A DNA stretch of 64,000 nucleotides, taken from NCBI GenBank assembly GCA_052061695.1, contig JBPZEY010000002.1, one strand, 5' to 3'. Positions 17,137-25,641 of this stretch are shown here, piece by piece (position 1 is the first letter of the stretch; the number at the start of each line of letters is the position of its first letter). The stretch comes from Alkalicoccus luteus. GTDB lineage: Bacteria > Bacillota > Bacilli > Bacillales > Salisediminibacteriaceae. The position numbers were made by a program, and so were the translations under genes. The notes below the pieces were generated by a model. The model saw only the letters and a list, made by a program, of their open reading frames with translations. It ran no database searches and was not told the DNA's origin.

Positions 17137-18888
17137 ATGGATACATTTAAGAAATTAAAACAGTTTTACTGGCCGTTTAAACGTTATTTTTTCTGGTCGA
17201 TCGTTCTGCTGCTTGCCGTAACGGGCTTTACCGTAGCCTATCCGGTCATTCTGCAAATCACAATAGACTATATTGTGCTTGATCAGAACTACGGCTGGAT
17301 TCCATATGTAGCCGTAGGTTTTTTTGTGATTACACTTCTGAAAGGGATCGCTGTCTACTTCCATCAGTATCTCGGAGACTTGTTTGGAATCCGTGCGGTT
17401 TTTGAGCTGCGGAATGCACTGTATGAGAAGCTTCAATATTTGCCCTTCCGCTATTATGATAACGCCAGGACGGGTGACCTGATGTCGCGTCTGACAGCGG
17501 ATGTTGAAGGTTTTCGCTTTTTTCTTTCCTTCGGATTTGCTCAGCTGATTAACCTGGTAATGCTCGTTGGACTAAGTTTGGGCATTATGTTTTTTTACAG
17601 CCCTTCGCTTGCAGTCGTTACGCTGGCGGCGATGCCGTTTTTGATCGTTACTGTCTATCGGTTTGATAAAAAGGTTCACCCTGCCTTTACAGATATTCGG
17701 AAATCCTTTGCTGGGCTGACAACAAAGGTTCAAGAAAACATCAGCGGGATGACGACTGTAAAATCCCTGTCTAAGGAAAATTATGAGATGGGCAGGTTCG
17801 AACATAAAAACACAGATTATAAGGATAAGTACATCTATACGTCAAATATCTGGGCCTCTTACTTTCCGTTTATGGAGTTAATTGGACATATATGTGTCGT
17901 CGTGCTCCTCGGCTATGGTGGTTTCCTCGTCATCAATGGGGATATCCAGCCGGGGGTTCTAGTTGCCTTTTTCAGCTTAATCTGGTTTATTATTAATCCG
18001 TTAATGAACCTCGGTTTTATTGTAAACACCTTTTCCCAGGCTAAAGCCTCCGGAGAGCGGCTGCTGCAGGTGCTTGAGCAGCCGGAGGAAATCATGGATA
18101 AACCGGGTGCTGTTTCAAAAGACCGTCTGGACGGAAGAGTAGAGTTTAAAAACGTGCGGCACCGCTATGATGAAGAGGAAGATCTGGCCCTCGAGGACGT
18201 CAGCTTTAAAGCCGAGCCTGGAATGACGATCGGACTTATAGGTGCGACAGGTTCAGGTAAAACGTCTATTACGCAGTTGATCACCCGGTTTTATGAACCA
18301 GATGAGGGAGAAGTGCTGATAGATGGCAGACCGCTCGCAGACTACACGCTGAGGACGATCCGGAGCAGTACGGGTGTTGTTCTTCAGGAGTCATTTTTGT
18401 TTTCTTCCTCTGTTAAAGACAATATCTCATACGGTAATCCAGGAGCTGGTATGGAGCAGATCATAGATGCTGCGAAACGTGCAGATGCACATGAATTTAT
18501 CATGCAGCTGCCAGAAGGGTATGATACCGTGCTCGGCGAACGGGGCGGCGGATTATCCGGCGGTCAGAAGCAGCGTATCGCAATTGCCAGAGCCATTTGT
18601 GTCGACCCGAGCATCCTGATTTTGGACGATGCGACAAGTGCCGTTGACATGGAAACGGAAGCGAAGATTCAGAAGGCGTTTCAGGAAGTTATGAAGGGAC
18701 GAACAACGTTCATCATTGCTCATCGAATTTCTTCTCTCATGCATGCCGACGAAATTCTTGTGTTGGACAACGGTCGAATAATGGAGCGCGGTAATCACGA
18801 TGAACTGATGCAGCAGCATGGGGCATACCGCCGCATATTCGATCTGCAGTATAAAGACAAGCACACATTTATGCAGGAAGCCAAATAA
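17137..18888 (+). CDS. ABC exporter half-transporter, degenerate-Walker-B subunit (YfiB-like)
   Basis: A 583-residue type IV ABC exporter half: six transmembrane helices (about 1-310) and a C-terminal ATPase domain with Walker A GATGSGKTS (about residue 368), signature LSGGQKQR and H-loop IIAHR. The Walker B is ILILDDATSAVD: Asp stands where the catalytic Glu normally is. Together with the partner gene 16 bases downstream this fits a heterodimeric multidrug or lipid-type exporter such as B. subtilis YfiB/YfiC; length and order agree. The substrate is unknown. Confidence 0.88.
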   Translation: MDTFKKLKQFYWPFKRYFFWSIVLLLAVTGFTVAYPVILQITIDYIVLDQNYGWIPYVAVGFFVITLLKGIAVYFHQYLGDLFGIRAVFELRNALYEKLQYLPFRYYDNARTGDLMSRLTADVEGFRFFLSFGFAQLINLVMLVGLSLGIMFFYSPSLAVVTLAAMPFLIVTVYRFDKKVHPAFTDIRKSFAGLTTKVQENISGMTTVKSLSKENYEMGRFEHKNTDYKDKYIYTSNIWASYFPFMELIGHICVVVLLGYGGFLVINGDIQPGVLVAFFSLIWFIINPLMNLGFIVNTFSQAKASGERLLQVLEQPEEIMDKPGAVSKDRLDGRVEFKNVRHRYDEEEDLALEDVSFKAEPGMTIGLIGATGSGKTSITQLITRFYEPDEGEVLIDGRPLADYTLRTIRSSTGVVLQESFLFSSSVKDNISYGNPGAGMEQIIDAAKRADAHEFIMQLPEGYDTVLGERGGGLSGGQKQRIAIARAICVDPSILILDDATSAVDMETEAKIQKAFQEVMKGRTTFIIAHRISSLMHADEILVLDNGRIMERGNHDELMQQHGAYRRIFDLQYKDKHTFMQEAK

Positions 18889-18903
18889 ACAGGGGGTGAG
18901 GCT

Positions 18904-20721
18904 ATGAGTAACAAGCAGGAAAGCCGCACGCTGAAACGATTTCATTATTCGACGGATCAGGCGATTGAAAAGCCTTTTAATTGGAAGCAAATGACGAGAC
19001 TGCTTCAATATATGAAACCATATGCTAAAACCATTCTTCCAATCGCTGTATTCGGGATGCTGCTGTCCACAGCTGTAAGGCTGCTGGCACCGGTTCTAAT
19101 CGGGAGCTATGCACTTGATCACATCATCGAATTTGGTGATATGAACTTTCTTTTTATCATGGTTGGGGTGATCGCCGGACTGTATGTCATTTCCTGGATA
19201 GGAAACCTGCTCCGGATCAAATACATGAACAAGCTTGGCCAATACATCATCTTTGACCTGCGGACGGCGTTGTTTAACCATATCCAGCGGCTCTCGCATC
19301 GTTTTTTTGATCAGCGTTCCGCAGGCTCCATCCTCGTAAGGATCACAAACGATGTCAACAGTCTGCAGGATCTGTTTACGAATGGCGTCATTAATTTGCT
19401 GATGGACATTATCATGCTTGTAGGGATTATTGCGCTACTCTTTTATATCAGTCCAGAACTGACGCTTGCGATCATGATTGTTCTGCCGATCATGTTCTTT
19501 ATTTCGACGAGGCTGCGCAGAAATATCCGGCGCTCCTGGCAGGATGTCCGTCTGAAGCAGTCGATGCTTAATTCACACTTAAATGAGAGTATTCAAGGAA
19601 TTCGCGTGACACAGTCTTATACACAAGAAAAGCCGAACATCGGCTTTTTCAACAAGATTAACGGTCAAAACTATGAATCCTGGAGAAATGCTACTCAAAA
19701 AAGTGCGATGTTCCGGCCGTTCGTGGAAATGAGCGGCGCAATTGGTACCGCAGTTCTGCTTTGGTACGGCGTTTTTCTCATTCAAACAGGCGGTCTGACC
19801 ATTGGGGAATTCTTTACCTTTTCTCTTTTTCTCGGTATGTTTTGGGAGCCGATTTCCAGACTTGGACAGGTGTATAACCAGCTGCTGGTCGGGATGGCTT
19901 CTTCAGAGCGTATCTTTGAATTTCTGGACGAACTTCCGTCCGTTCCTGAACAGGAGAATGCCGTTGAACTCGGGCAGGTTGAGGGGCATATTGAGTTTGA
20001 TAACGTTGAATTTGCTTACGACAGTAAGCGAAAGGCGCTGCAGTCCATTAACCTTGAAATGAGGGCCGGACAGACCATTGCGCTCGTTGGTCATACGGGA
20101 AGCGGGAAAACGACCATCGTCAACTTGATCAGCCGATTTTATGACCCGACATCCGGCTCAGTAAAAATAGATGGACACGATTTACGTGATGTGAGCCTGG
20201 ACAGTCTTCGAAAACAGGTGAGTATCGTTCTGCAAGATACGTTTATTTTTTCCGGCACCATCATTGATAACATTCGATTCGGAAAACCGGATGCCACAGA
20301 TGAGGAATGTAAACGCGCTGCTCAAACGGTTGGAGCGGATAAATTTATCCAGCAGCTTGCAAACGGCTATGAAACGGAAGTAGAAGAACGGGGCAACATT
20401 TTGTCGGTAGGCGAAAGGCAGCTGATTTCCTTTGCCCGTGCACTGCTTGCAGATCCACAAATATTAATTCTTGACGAAGCAACGGCTTCTATTGATACGG
20501 AAACCGAACAGCTGATCCAGCGTGCACTTGAAAAACTGCTGCATGGAAGAACAGCTGTTATGATCGCGCACCGCTTATCAACCATTCGGGAAGCTGATCA
20601 TATTTTCGTATTGGAACAAGGGCAAATATTAGAACAGGGCAGCCACGATGAGTTAATCGATCAGCGCGGCGAATATTATGCGCTGGTCAAATCGCAGTTT
20701 GCCGCACTTGATGCAGGCTGA
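18904..20721 (+). CDS. ABC exporter half-transporter, catalytic-Glu subunit (YfiC-like)
   Basis: A 605-residue half-transporter with an N-terminal cytosolic extension (about 40 residues), six transmembrane helices and an ATPase domain. Walker A is GHTGSGKTT, Walker B is ILILDEATASID with the catalytic Glu, and the H-loop is MIAHR. The signature is altered to LSVGERQL in place of LSGGQ. This complements the upstream subunit: the intact site pairs this Walker B with the partner LSGGQ, and the degenerate site pairs the partner Asp with LSVGE. The pair ends at a bidirectional terminator. Confidence 0.88.
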   Translation: MSNKQESRTLKRFHYSTDQAIEKPFNWKQMTRLLQYMKPYAKTILPIAVFGMLLSTAVRLLAPVLIGSYALDHIIEFGDMNFLFIMVGVIAGLYVISWIGNLLRIKYMNKLGQYIIFDLRTALFNHIQRLSHRFFDQRSAGSILVRITNDVNSLQDLFTNGVINLLMDIIMLVGIIALLFYISPELTLAIMIVLPIMFFISTRLRRNIRRSWQDVRLKQSMLNSHLNESIQGIRVTQSYTQEKPNIGFFNKINGQNYESWRNATQKSAMFRPFVEMSGAIGTAVLLWYGVFLIQTGGLTIGEFFTFSLFLGMFWEPISRLGQVYNQLLVGMASSERIFEFLDELPSVPEQENAVELGQVEGHIEFDNVEFAYDSKRKALQSINLEMRAGQTIALVGHTGSGKTTIVNLISRFYDPTSGSVKIDGHDLRDVSLDSLRKQVSIVLQDTFIFSGTIIDNIRFGKPDATDEECKRAAQTVGADKFIQQLANGYETEVEERGNILSVGERQLISFARALLADPQILILDEATASIDTETEQLIQRALEKLLHGRTAVMIAHRLSTIREADHIFVLEQGQILEQGSHDELIDQRGEYYALVKSQFAALDAG

Positions 20722-20739
20722 TCGGCCGGTATACACTGC

Positions 20740-20773
20740 AAAACCTCCGGGCTATAAAAGCTCCGGAGGTTTT
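20740..20773. terminator. Bidirectional terminator between convergent genes
   Basis: AAAACCTCCGG (20740-20750) and CCGGAGGTTTT (20763-20773) form an 11-bp stem with flanking A and T tracts. It serves the ABC genes on the plus strand and rqcH-DUF3891 on the minus strand. Confidence 0.85.
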
Positions 20774-20802
20774 GGATGTTCTTCATGTATTAAAATGAAA
20801 AT

Positions 20803-21531
20803 CTAGGTTATAGTTATGTTCAACGTAATCGGTCTGGTGTTTTGGAACGTTTTGAGCAGGCCGTGACACTTGCAGTCCTCCACCTTCAGTCTGCGGGCCT
20901 CAAGCTGAAAGGCAATGTTCTTGTGAAACGGCGAAGGAGTGCACGACAGGCTCCTATCCCTCCACTCTGCTTGAAAAGGCAGACCGTTTGTAAAAGGAAG
21001 TTCTTCAGACGTGTGAAATCCGCTTTCTTTCTGACGGTACGTTCCCGATTGATTCGGCCGCATACATACGAACAAGGAAAGACTGTCGGTGAATTGGAGA
21101 AGTTTCAGCAGCACGTCTACTTCGGCTTCCGGTACCGTCTTTGCTAATCTGGCTTGCCGGACCTGCTCCTGTTTTAAGAAACGCTTTTCACCGCCTGTAC
21201 GCCCTTTGACAAGGGAGCAGTAATGCAGACTTTGCAGCAGAGCAGAGGCAGGATCCTCTGTCTCTGATGCCTCAATACCCTGTTCATAAAATACCATCTT
21301 CATATCAGCTGGAAAATCGAGAAAGGAGTACGGCTTGTCCGCGCGGTCATTCCAAAGCGGTTCTGCATCTGGGAGCTTCCAGGAACGATCGTGGCCTCTC
21401 ACAGCTGCTGTGAGAAGCTCCGGCATGGATGTCAATCCAGGTTGAAATGCTGCAGCCATGGCTGCTGACAAGCGTGCATGCTCATGCTGCTCGATCAGCC
21501 AGAAGTGGTCGAGCTGATGGGTGACAATCAT
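20803..21531 (-). CDS. DUF3891 family protein
   Basis: A 242-residue protein starting MIVTHQLDHFWLIEQHEHARLSA, characteristic of DUF3891. Conserved polar positions include the QHEHA motif near residue 15, HDRSW near 47 and the HYCSLVKGR region, suggestive of a metal-dependent fold, though the function is unknown. It starts 4 bases after the rqcH stop, and its SD (AGGGGG) overlaps that stop, so the two are surely co-transcribed and probably translationally coupled. Confidence 0.75.
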   Translation of the reverse strand: MIVTHQLDHFWLIEQHEHARLSAAMAAAFQPGLTSMPELLTAAVRGHDRSWKLPDAEPLWNDRADKPYSFLDFPADMKMVFYEQGIEASETEDPASALLQSLHYCSLVKGRTGGEKRFLKQEQVRQARLAKTVPEAEVDVLLKLLQFTDSLSLFVCMRPNQSGTYRQKESGFHTSEELPFTNGLPFQAEWRDRSLSCTPSPFHKNIAFQLEARRLKVEDCKCHGLLKTFQNTRPITLNITIT

Positions 21532-21535
21532 CTCG

Positions 21536-23254
21536 CTACCCCCTTTGGTTTTGCTTTAAAGAGCGGATTTTATGTTCGTCCGGTGTCACGAACAGTGTTG
21601 TTTGCTGGTCGTAGGTGACAAAGCCAGGCTTCGCTCCATTGGGTTTTTTAACGTGACGTATTTTAGTGAAGTCCACTGGTACATTGCCCGACATTCTGCT
21701 TTTACTATGCCAGGCAGCAATTTCTGCTGCTTCCTGCAGCGTTGTTTCATCAGGAGCGGTGCTGCGAATCAGTACGTGTGACCCGGGGATGTCTTTCGTA
21801 TGAAGCCAAATTTCATCCTGGCGCCCAAGCCGCATTGTCACATACTCATTTTGTTTATTGTTCTTGCCGACAAAAATTTCCGTACCCGCGGAAGACATAT
21901 ACCGGTCTGGAACCGGTTTAGCAGCTTTTTTCTTTTTCTTTTTCGACGGCTTTGCTTTTACGTATCCCTCATCCATAAGCTCTTCCCGAATATCTTCAAT
22001 ATCCTGTGTATCGGCTGTTTCAAGCTGCTGCAGCAGTCTTGAAAGGTACTCCATATCGACTTCCGCTTTCTTAATCTCCTGTTCGACATATACAGCAGAG
22101 TTTTTAAGCTTATGATATTGTTTAAAGTATTTTTGAGCGTTTTCAGACGGGGTGAGGCGCTCTGATAAAGGAATCGTTAGTTCAGATTGATTTTCATCAT
22201 AATAATCAATGACTGTAGCCTCTTTATCACCAGGTTTAACCGCATGCATATTCGCTGTCAGCAGTTCACCCAGCTTTTGCTTATGGTCTGCTTTATCAGC
22301 ATCTTTCAGCGCTTTTTTCAGTTTTTTGATTTTAGATGCACTGCGGTCGTACTCGTTTTTCAGCAGTCTCTCCAGATCGTGCGCCTGCTGCCGAACTCTG
22401 TCCCGCTCTGCTTTCCCTTCGTAAAAGCGGTCGAGCATGCTGTGAACATTATCAAACGTTTCAGCCTCGCCCTGCAGGTGGTGAAGGGCAATAACGTGAA
22501 AGTAGGCTTTGCCATTGACTTGAGTTATAGCAGGCGTATACGTGCCGGTTCTGACATCTCCCATGATCCCCTCAAACGATTCACTCAGCGAGCGGCTGTT
22601 AACGAATCCGGCACGGTGCAGTATTTCATCAATAATAAGCGGAGAGAGCCCGCTGAAAAGCTGCAGCAGCTGCTGATTCATTTTTCCTTGATTAAAATCA
22701 ACCTGCCGGATAAGCTCTTCGGTGCTGATATCCAGCGGATTTCGTTTATCCATGTAAGGTGGATCCATGTACTCATGTCCGGGCAGGACGGTTCTGTATT
22801 GAGAGATCGATGGCGGAACATGCTTCATGCTTTCGATAATTTTTCCGGTATCCTCATCGATGAATATTAAGTTACTGTGGCGCCCCATAAGCTCGAGCAC
22901 AAGCTTTTTTTTTGAAACATCTCCCAGCTCGTTTCTGCCGGTAAAAGAAAATGTGATGATCCGTTCCATTCCCTGCTGTTCTGCAGAGTCCAGTACAGCC
23001 CCCTCTAAATGCTTACGAAGCACCATACAAAAGAGAGGCGGCTCGGCAGGGTTTTGAAATTTAACATTTGTCAGCTGAAAACGGGCAAAGCTCGGATTCA
23101 CTGAAATAAACAACGGGTGGTTTTTCCCATTTGCTCGAATCGTGATGATTAAATCATGCGGGTGTGGCTGGTGTATTTTTACGACCCTGCCGCTGACTAA
23201 CGTATCAGCGACAGACTGCGTTACGGCTCGGGTAACGATTCCGTCGAATGCCAT
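21536..23254 (-). CDS. rqcH: RqcH, ribosome quality-control NFACT protein (FbpA/YloA)
   Basis: A 572-residue NFACT protein, the same length as B. subtilis YloA/RqcH. It binds the stalled 50S subunit and directs C-terminal alanine tailing of nascent chains. Domains: NFACT-N (about 1-180), helix-hairpin-helix, a long coiled coil with a Lys-rich stretch near 440-450, then NFACT-R (DUF814) with IWLHTKDIPGSHVLIR. The DR motif of NFACT-N reads Glu97-Arg98 (GMERII) instead of Asp-Arg. The start is ATG with AGAGGAG upstream. In B. subtilis the gene is followed by yloB and yloC on the same strand; here it is inverted. Confidence 0.93.
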   Translation of the reverse strand: MAFDGIVTRAVTQSVADTLVSGRVVKIHQPHPHDLIITIRANGKNHPLFISVNPSFARFQLTNVKFQNPAEPPLFCMVLRKHLEGAVLDSAEQQGMERIITFSFTGRNELGDVSKKKLVLELMGRHSNLIFIDEDTGKIIESMKHVPPSISQYRTVLPGHEYMDPPYMDKRNPLDISTEELIRQVDFNQGKMNQQLLQLFSGLSPLIIDEILHRAGFVNSRSLSESFEGIMGDVRTGTYTPAITQVNGKAYFHVIALHHLQGEAETFDNVHSMLDRFYEGKAERDRVRQQAHDLERLLKNEYDRSASKIKKLKKALKDADKADHKQKLGELLTANMHAVKPGDKEATVIDYYDENQSELTIPLSERLTPSENAQKYFKQYHKLKNSAVYVEQEIKKAEVDMEYLSRLLQQLETADTQDIEDIREELMDEGYVKAKPSKKKKKKAAKPVPDRYMSSAGTEIFVGKNNKQNEYVTMRLGRQDEIWLHTKDIPGSHVLIRSTAPDETTLQEAAEIAAWHSKSRMSGNVPVDFTKIRHVKKPNGAKPGFVTYDQQTTLFVTPDEHKIRSLKQNQRG

Positions 23255-23287
23255 GGCTGTTTCACTCCTCTAAGATAACTACGGCTC

Positions 23288-23316
23288 ATTATAGCAGATG
23301 CGGTCCGGCGAGGGAA
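23288..23316 (-). promoter_or_regulatory. Candidate promoter of rqcH
   Basis: On the minus strand a perfect -10 TATAAT (23293-23288) follows a weak -35 TTCCCT (23316-23311) with a 17-base spacer, 34 bases upstream of the rqcH start. Confidence 0.5.
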
Positions 23317-23330
23317 TTTACGCGACAGAC

Positions 23331-23359
23331 TTGTCCTGTTATTGGAAATTGTTTAGAAT
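23331..23359 (+). promoter_or_regulatory. Promoter of yicC-remA
   Basis: -35 TTGTCC (23331-23336), 17-base spacer, -10 TAGAAT (23354-23359). Predicted transcription starts near 23366, giving an unusually short leader before ATG 23381. It is divergent from the rqcH promoter. Confidence 0.65.
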
Positions 23360-23380
23360 GTAGAAGTGGATGTGATAGCA

Positions 23381-24256
23381 ATGCTAAGAAGTATGACAGG
23401 ATTTGGCCGTTCGGAAGGATCAGTTCAAGAAAGCCGCCTTACAGTCGAAATTAAGACGGTAAATCACCGTTTCCGAGATGTATCGGCGAAGCTTCCCAAA
23501 GGCTGGGGAGTGCTTGAACCAGCATTTCGTGCGAAGCTGAAGGACATTATCATCCGCGGCCGCGTAGAAATACATGTGCACGTTACTTCACCGGAGCAGG
23601 GCGGCAAGCTGATCCTGGACCGAGAACGGCTGAAGCAGTATGCAGATGTATTATCTGAGATTAATCATATTCTCGATACCAGTCTGAGTGTGGAAGCTTC
23701 TGCTCTTCTGTTTCAGGCAGGTGTTATCAGCGAATCGGAATCACTGCCTGAGGTTCACGTCATGACAGAAGCAGTATTACCGGTATTTCAAGAAGCACTG
23801 CAGCAAGCAGTGGAGATGAGAGTAACCGAAGGAACTGCATTGCAGAAGGATCTTCTCAACAGCCTGGGTGCTCTCGAACAACGGAGAACAGAGATGGAGC
23901 AAGCATTTCTGGAATATCGTGAGGGCATCTACCATACGTTGAAGCACAAACTGCTGACATTTGCTGATGGAGCAGGTGTCGATGAGCAGCGCGTTATCCA
24001 AGAAGCAGCGATGCTGGCCGAAAAGGCTGACATTTCGGAAGAACTCTCGAGATTGACAAGTCACATCAGCCAATTTCGCGCGACATGCAGCGGCGGCTCT
24101 CCGTCTGGCAGAAGGCTCGAGTTTATACTCCAGGAAATGAACCGGGAGACAAATACGATTGGATCTAAGTCAAGTTCGGAATTCGTCAGCCGGCAAGTAG
24201 TCGAAATGAAAGATCTTTTGGAAAAAATGCGGGAGCAGGTGCAGAACGCAGAATAA
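23381..24256 (+). CDS. yicC: YicC/YloC family endoribonuclease
   Basis: A 291-residue protein, the same length as B. subtilis YloC. It begins with the family hallmark MLRSMTGFGRSEG and has a C-terminal DUF1732 segment with FILQEMNRETNTIGSKS. YicC proteins are endoribonucleases acting on RNA including small RNAs; its targets here are unknown. ATG 23381 is chosen from that hallmark. In-frame GTG codons at 23366 and 23372 lie at or before the predicted transcription start. remA follows 19 bases downstream. Confidence 0.9.
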   Translation: MLRSMTGFGRSEGSVQESRLTVEIKTVNHRFRDVSAKLPKGWGVLEPAFRAKLKDIIIRGRVEIHVHVTSPEQGGKLILDRERLKQYADVLSEINHILDTSLSVEASALLFQAGVISESESLPEVHVMTEAVLPVFQEALQQAVEMRVTEGTALQKDLLNSLGALEQRRTEMEQAFLEYREGIYHTLKHKLLTFADGAGVDEQRVIQEAAMLAEKADISEELSRLTSHISQFRATCSGGSPSGRRLEFILQEMNRETNTIGSKSSSEFVSRQVVEMKDLLEKMREQVQNAE

Positions 24257-24275
24257 ATCAGAAGGCGGTGCCAGA

Positions 24276-24539
24276 ATGGATATTAAACTGATCAACATCG
24301 GATTTGGAAATATTGTATCGGCAAACAGAATTATTTCGATTGTAAGTCCGGAATCAGCCCCAATTAAACGGATTATTTCAGATGCCAGAGAACGGAATAT
24401 GCTCGTAGATGCTACATACGGTAGACGCACAAGAGCAGTGATCATCGCGGACAGCGACCATGTGATCTTATCAGCTGTTCAGCCTGAGACGGTAGCGCAG
24501 CGAGTCATCACCAGCAAGGAAGACGCGACTGAAGAATAG
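24276..24539 (+). CDS. remA: RemA-family extracellular matrix regulator (YlzA)
   Basis: An 87-residue DNA-binding protein, highly similar to RemA throughout: LINIGFGNIVSANRIISIVSP at the N-terminus, then NMLVDATYGRRTRA and SDHVILSAVQPETVA. In B. subtilis RemA activates biofilm matrix and osmoprotection genes as a ring-forming oligomer. The position between yicC and gmk is conserved. The roles in this organism are inferred from family. Confidence 0.93.
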   Translation: MDIKLINIGFGNIVSANRIISIVSPESAPIKRIISDARERNMLVDATYGRRTRAVIIADSDHVILSAVQPETVAQRVITSKEDATEE

Positions 24540-24604
24540 GGCGTGGCATCAAGCTTGCGCACATGCTATACTAAAGAAATCATGGATTCAGTTGGAGGCG
24601 AAGA

Positions 24605-25216
24605 ATGAAGCGAGAAAAAGGTCTGCTGATCGTACTGTCCGGCCCTTCCGGTGTTGGGAAAGGGACCGTCTGCGGTGCGCTGAGGCAGCATGACACGGAT
24701 ATAAAATACTCTGTTTCCGCCACTACACGCTCACCGCGTGAAGGGGAACAGGATGGAATTAATTATTTTTTTAAATCAAAAGAAGAATTTGAGCAGATGA
24801 TCGAAGAAGGCGACATGCTTGAATATGCCAGATATGTTGATAACTACTATGGTACGCCCAGGGCATATGTGACGGAAATGATTGAAAAAGGTCACGACGT
24901 GATCCTTGAGATTGAAGTACAGGGCGCTCTTCAAGTAAAAGAAAGCTTCCCGGAAGGTGTTTTTATCTTCCTGATGCCGCCAAGCCTCAATGAACTTCGC
25001 AGCCGGATCGAAGGCCGTGGAACAGAGACAGGAGATCTTATTGAAAGCCGGATGACAGTGGCGCGGGATGAAATTGAGCTTATGGATAAGTACGATTATG
25101 TCGTGGAAAATGATGAGGTAGAGCTTGCTGTCGAGCGAATCAAATCCATCGTGACGGCTGAAAATTGTAAAAAAGACCGGCTGATTCATCAGTACAAACA
25201 ACTAGCGGAGGAGTGA
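24605..25216 (+). CDS. gmk: Guanylate kinase
   Basis: A 203-residue enzyme phosphorylating GMP to GDP with ATP. The P-loop GPSGVGKGT is near residues 13-21, the GMP-binding residues are in SATTRSPREGEQDGINYFF, and the lid contains RIEGRGTET. ATG 24605 has GGAGGCG upstream. A TATACT at 24567-24572 could be a -10 for this gene, but its -35 region is poor. rpoZ follows closely. Confidence 0.96.
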   Translation: MKREKGLLIVLSGPSGVGKGTVCGALRQHDTDIKYSVSATTRSPREGEQDGINYFFKSKEEFEQMIEEGDMLEYARYVDNYYGTPRAYVTEMIEKGHDVILEIEVQGALQVKESFPEGVFIFLMPPSLNELRSRIEGRGTETGDLIESRMTVARDEIELMDKYDYVVENDEVELAVERIKSIVTAENCKKDRLIHQYKQLAEE

Positions 25217-25225
25217 ATCAACAGT

Positions 25226-25450
25226 ATGCTGCAGCCATCAATTGATTCGTTACAAACTAAAATTAATTCAAAATACACCCTTGTGACCGTTTCTGCGGCC
25301 CGGGCCCGTGAATTACGCGATTTTCCGGATAAGTTCAGCAGACCGCAAGGCTCAAAATCGGTAAACTTTGTCGGAAAGGCGCTGGAGGAGATTGAAGCAG
25401 AAAGTTTAACGTATGAGCTGAATGATGACGATGTCCACGAAACGATCTGA
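25226..25450 (+). CDS. rpoZ: RNA polymerase omega subunit
   Basis: A 74-residue protein. It begins MLQPSIDSLQTKINSKYTLV and includes AARARELRDF, conserved in omega (the B. subtilis protein is of similar size). It helps assemble RNA polymerase and, in Firmicutes, has a modest effect on ppGpp-independent function. The SD GGAGGAGTGA ends 10 bases before ATG. Its stop codon is inside the following terminator stem. Confidence 0.94.
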   Translation: MLQPSIDSLQTKINSKYTLVTVSAARARELRDFPDKFSRPQGSKSVNFVGKALEEIEAESLTYELNDDDVHETI

Positions 25451-25473
25451 GTTCCCAGATCGTTTCTTTTTTT
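25439..25473 (+). terminator. Intrinsic terminator of gmk-rpoZ
   Basis: GAAACGATCTG (25439-25449) pairs with CAGATCGTTTC (25456-25466), a perfect 11-bp stem followed by seven T. It includes the rpoZ stop codon. Confidence 0.93.
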
Positions 25474-25641
25474 GGTTGATGCCATACGAGCGTTCTGGTT
25501 TTTCACCTTACAGCAGGGGGCCTTGTCAGCACAGCCATCATCATGAATATACATCGGTTAATCCTGCATGACTGGTGCTTGATAGGGTATACTAAGAACA
25601 GAAAACACGAGGATGGATGAAAGAGAAGGGGGCTGCATGCG

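Noticed and set aside
22187..22870. Long plus-strand open frame opposite rqcH (227 codons)
   Set aside because: It mirrors the rqcH coding sequence, has no SD or domain, and rqcH is clearly the real gene.
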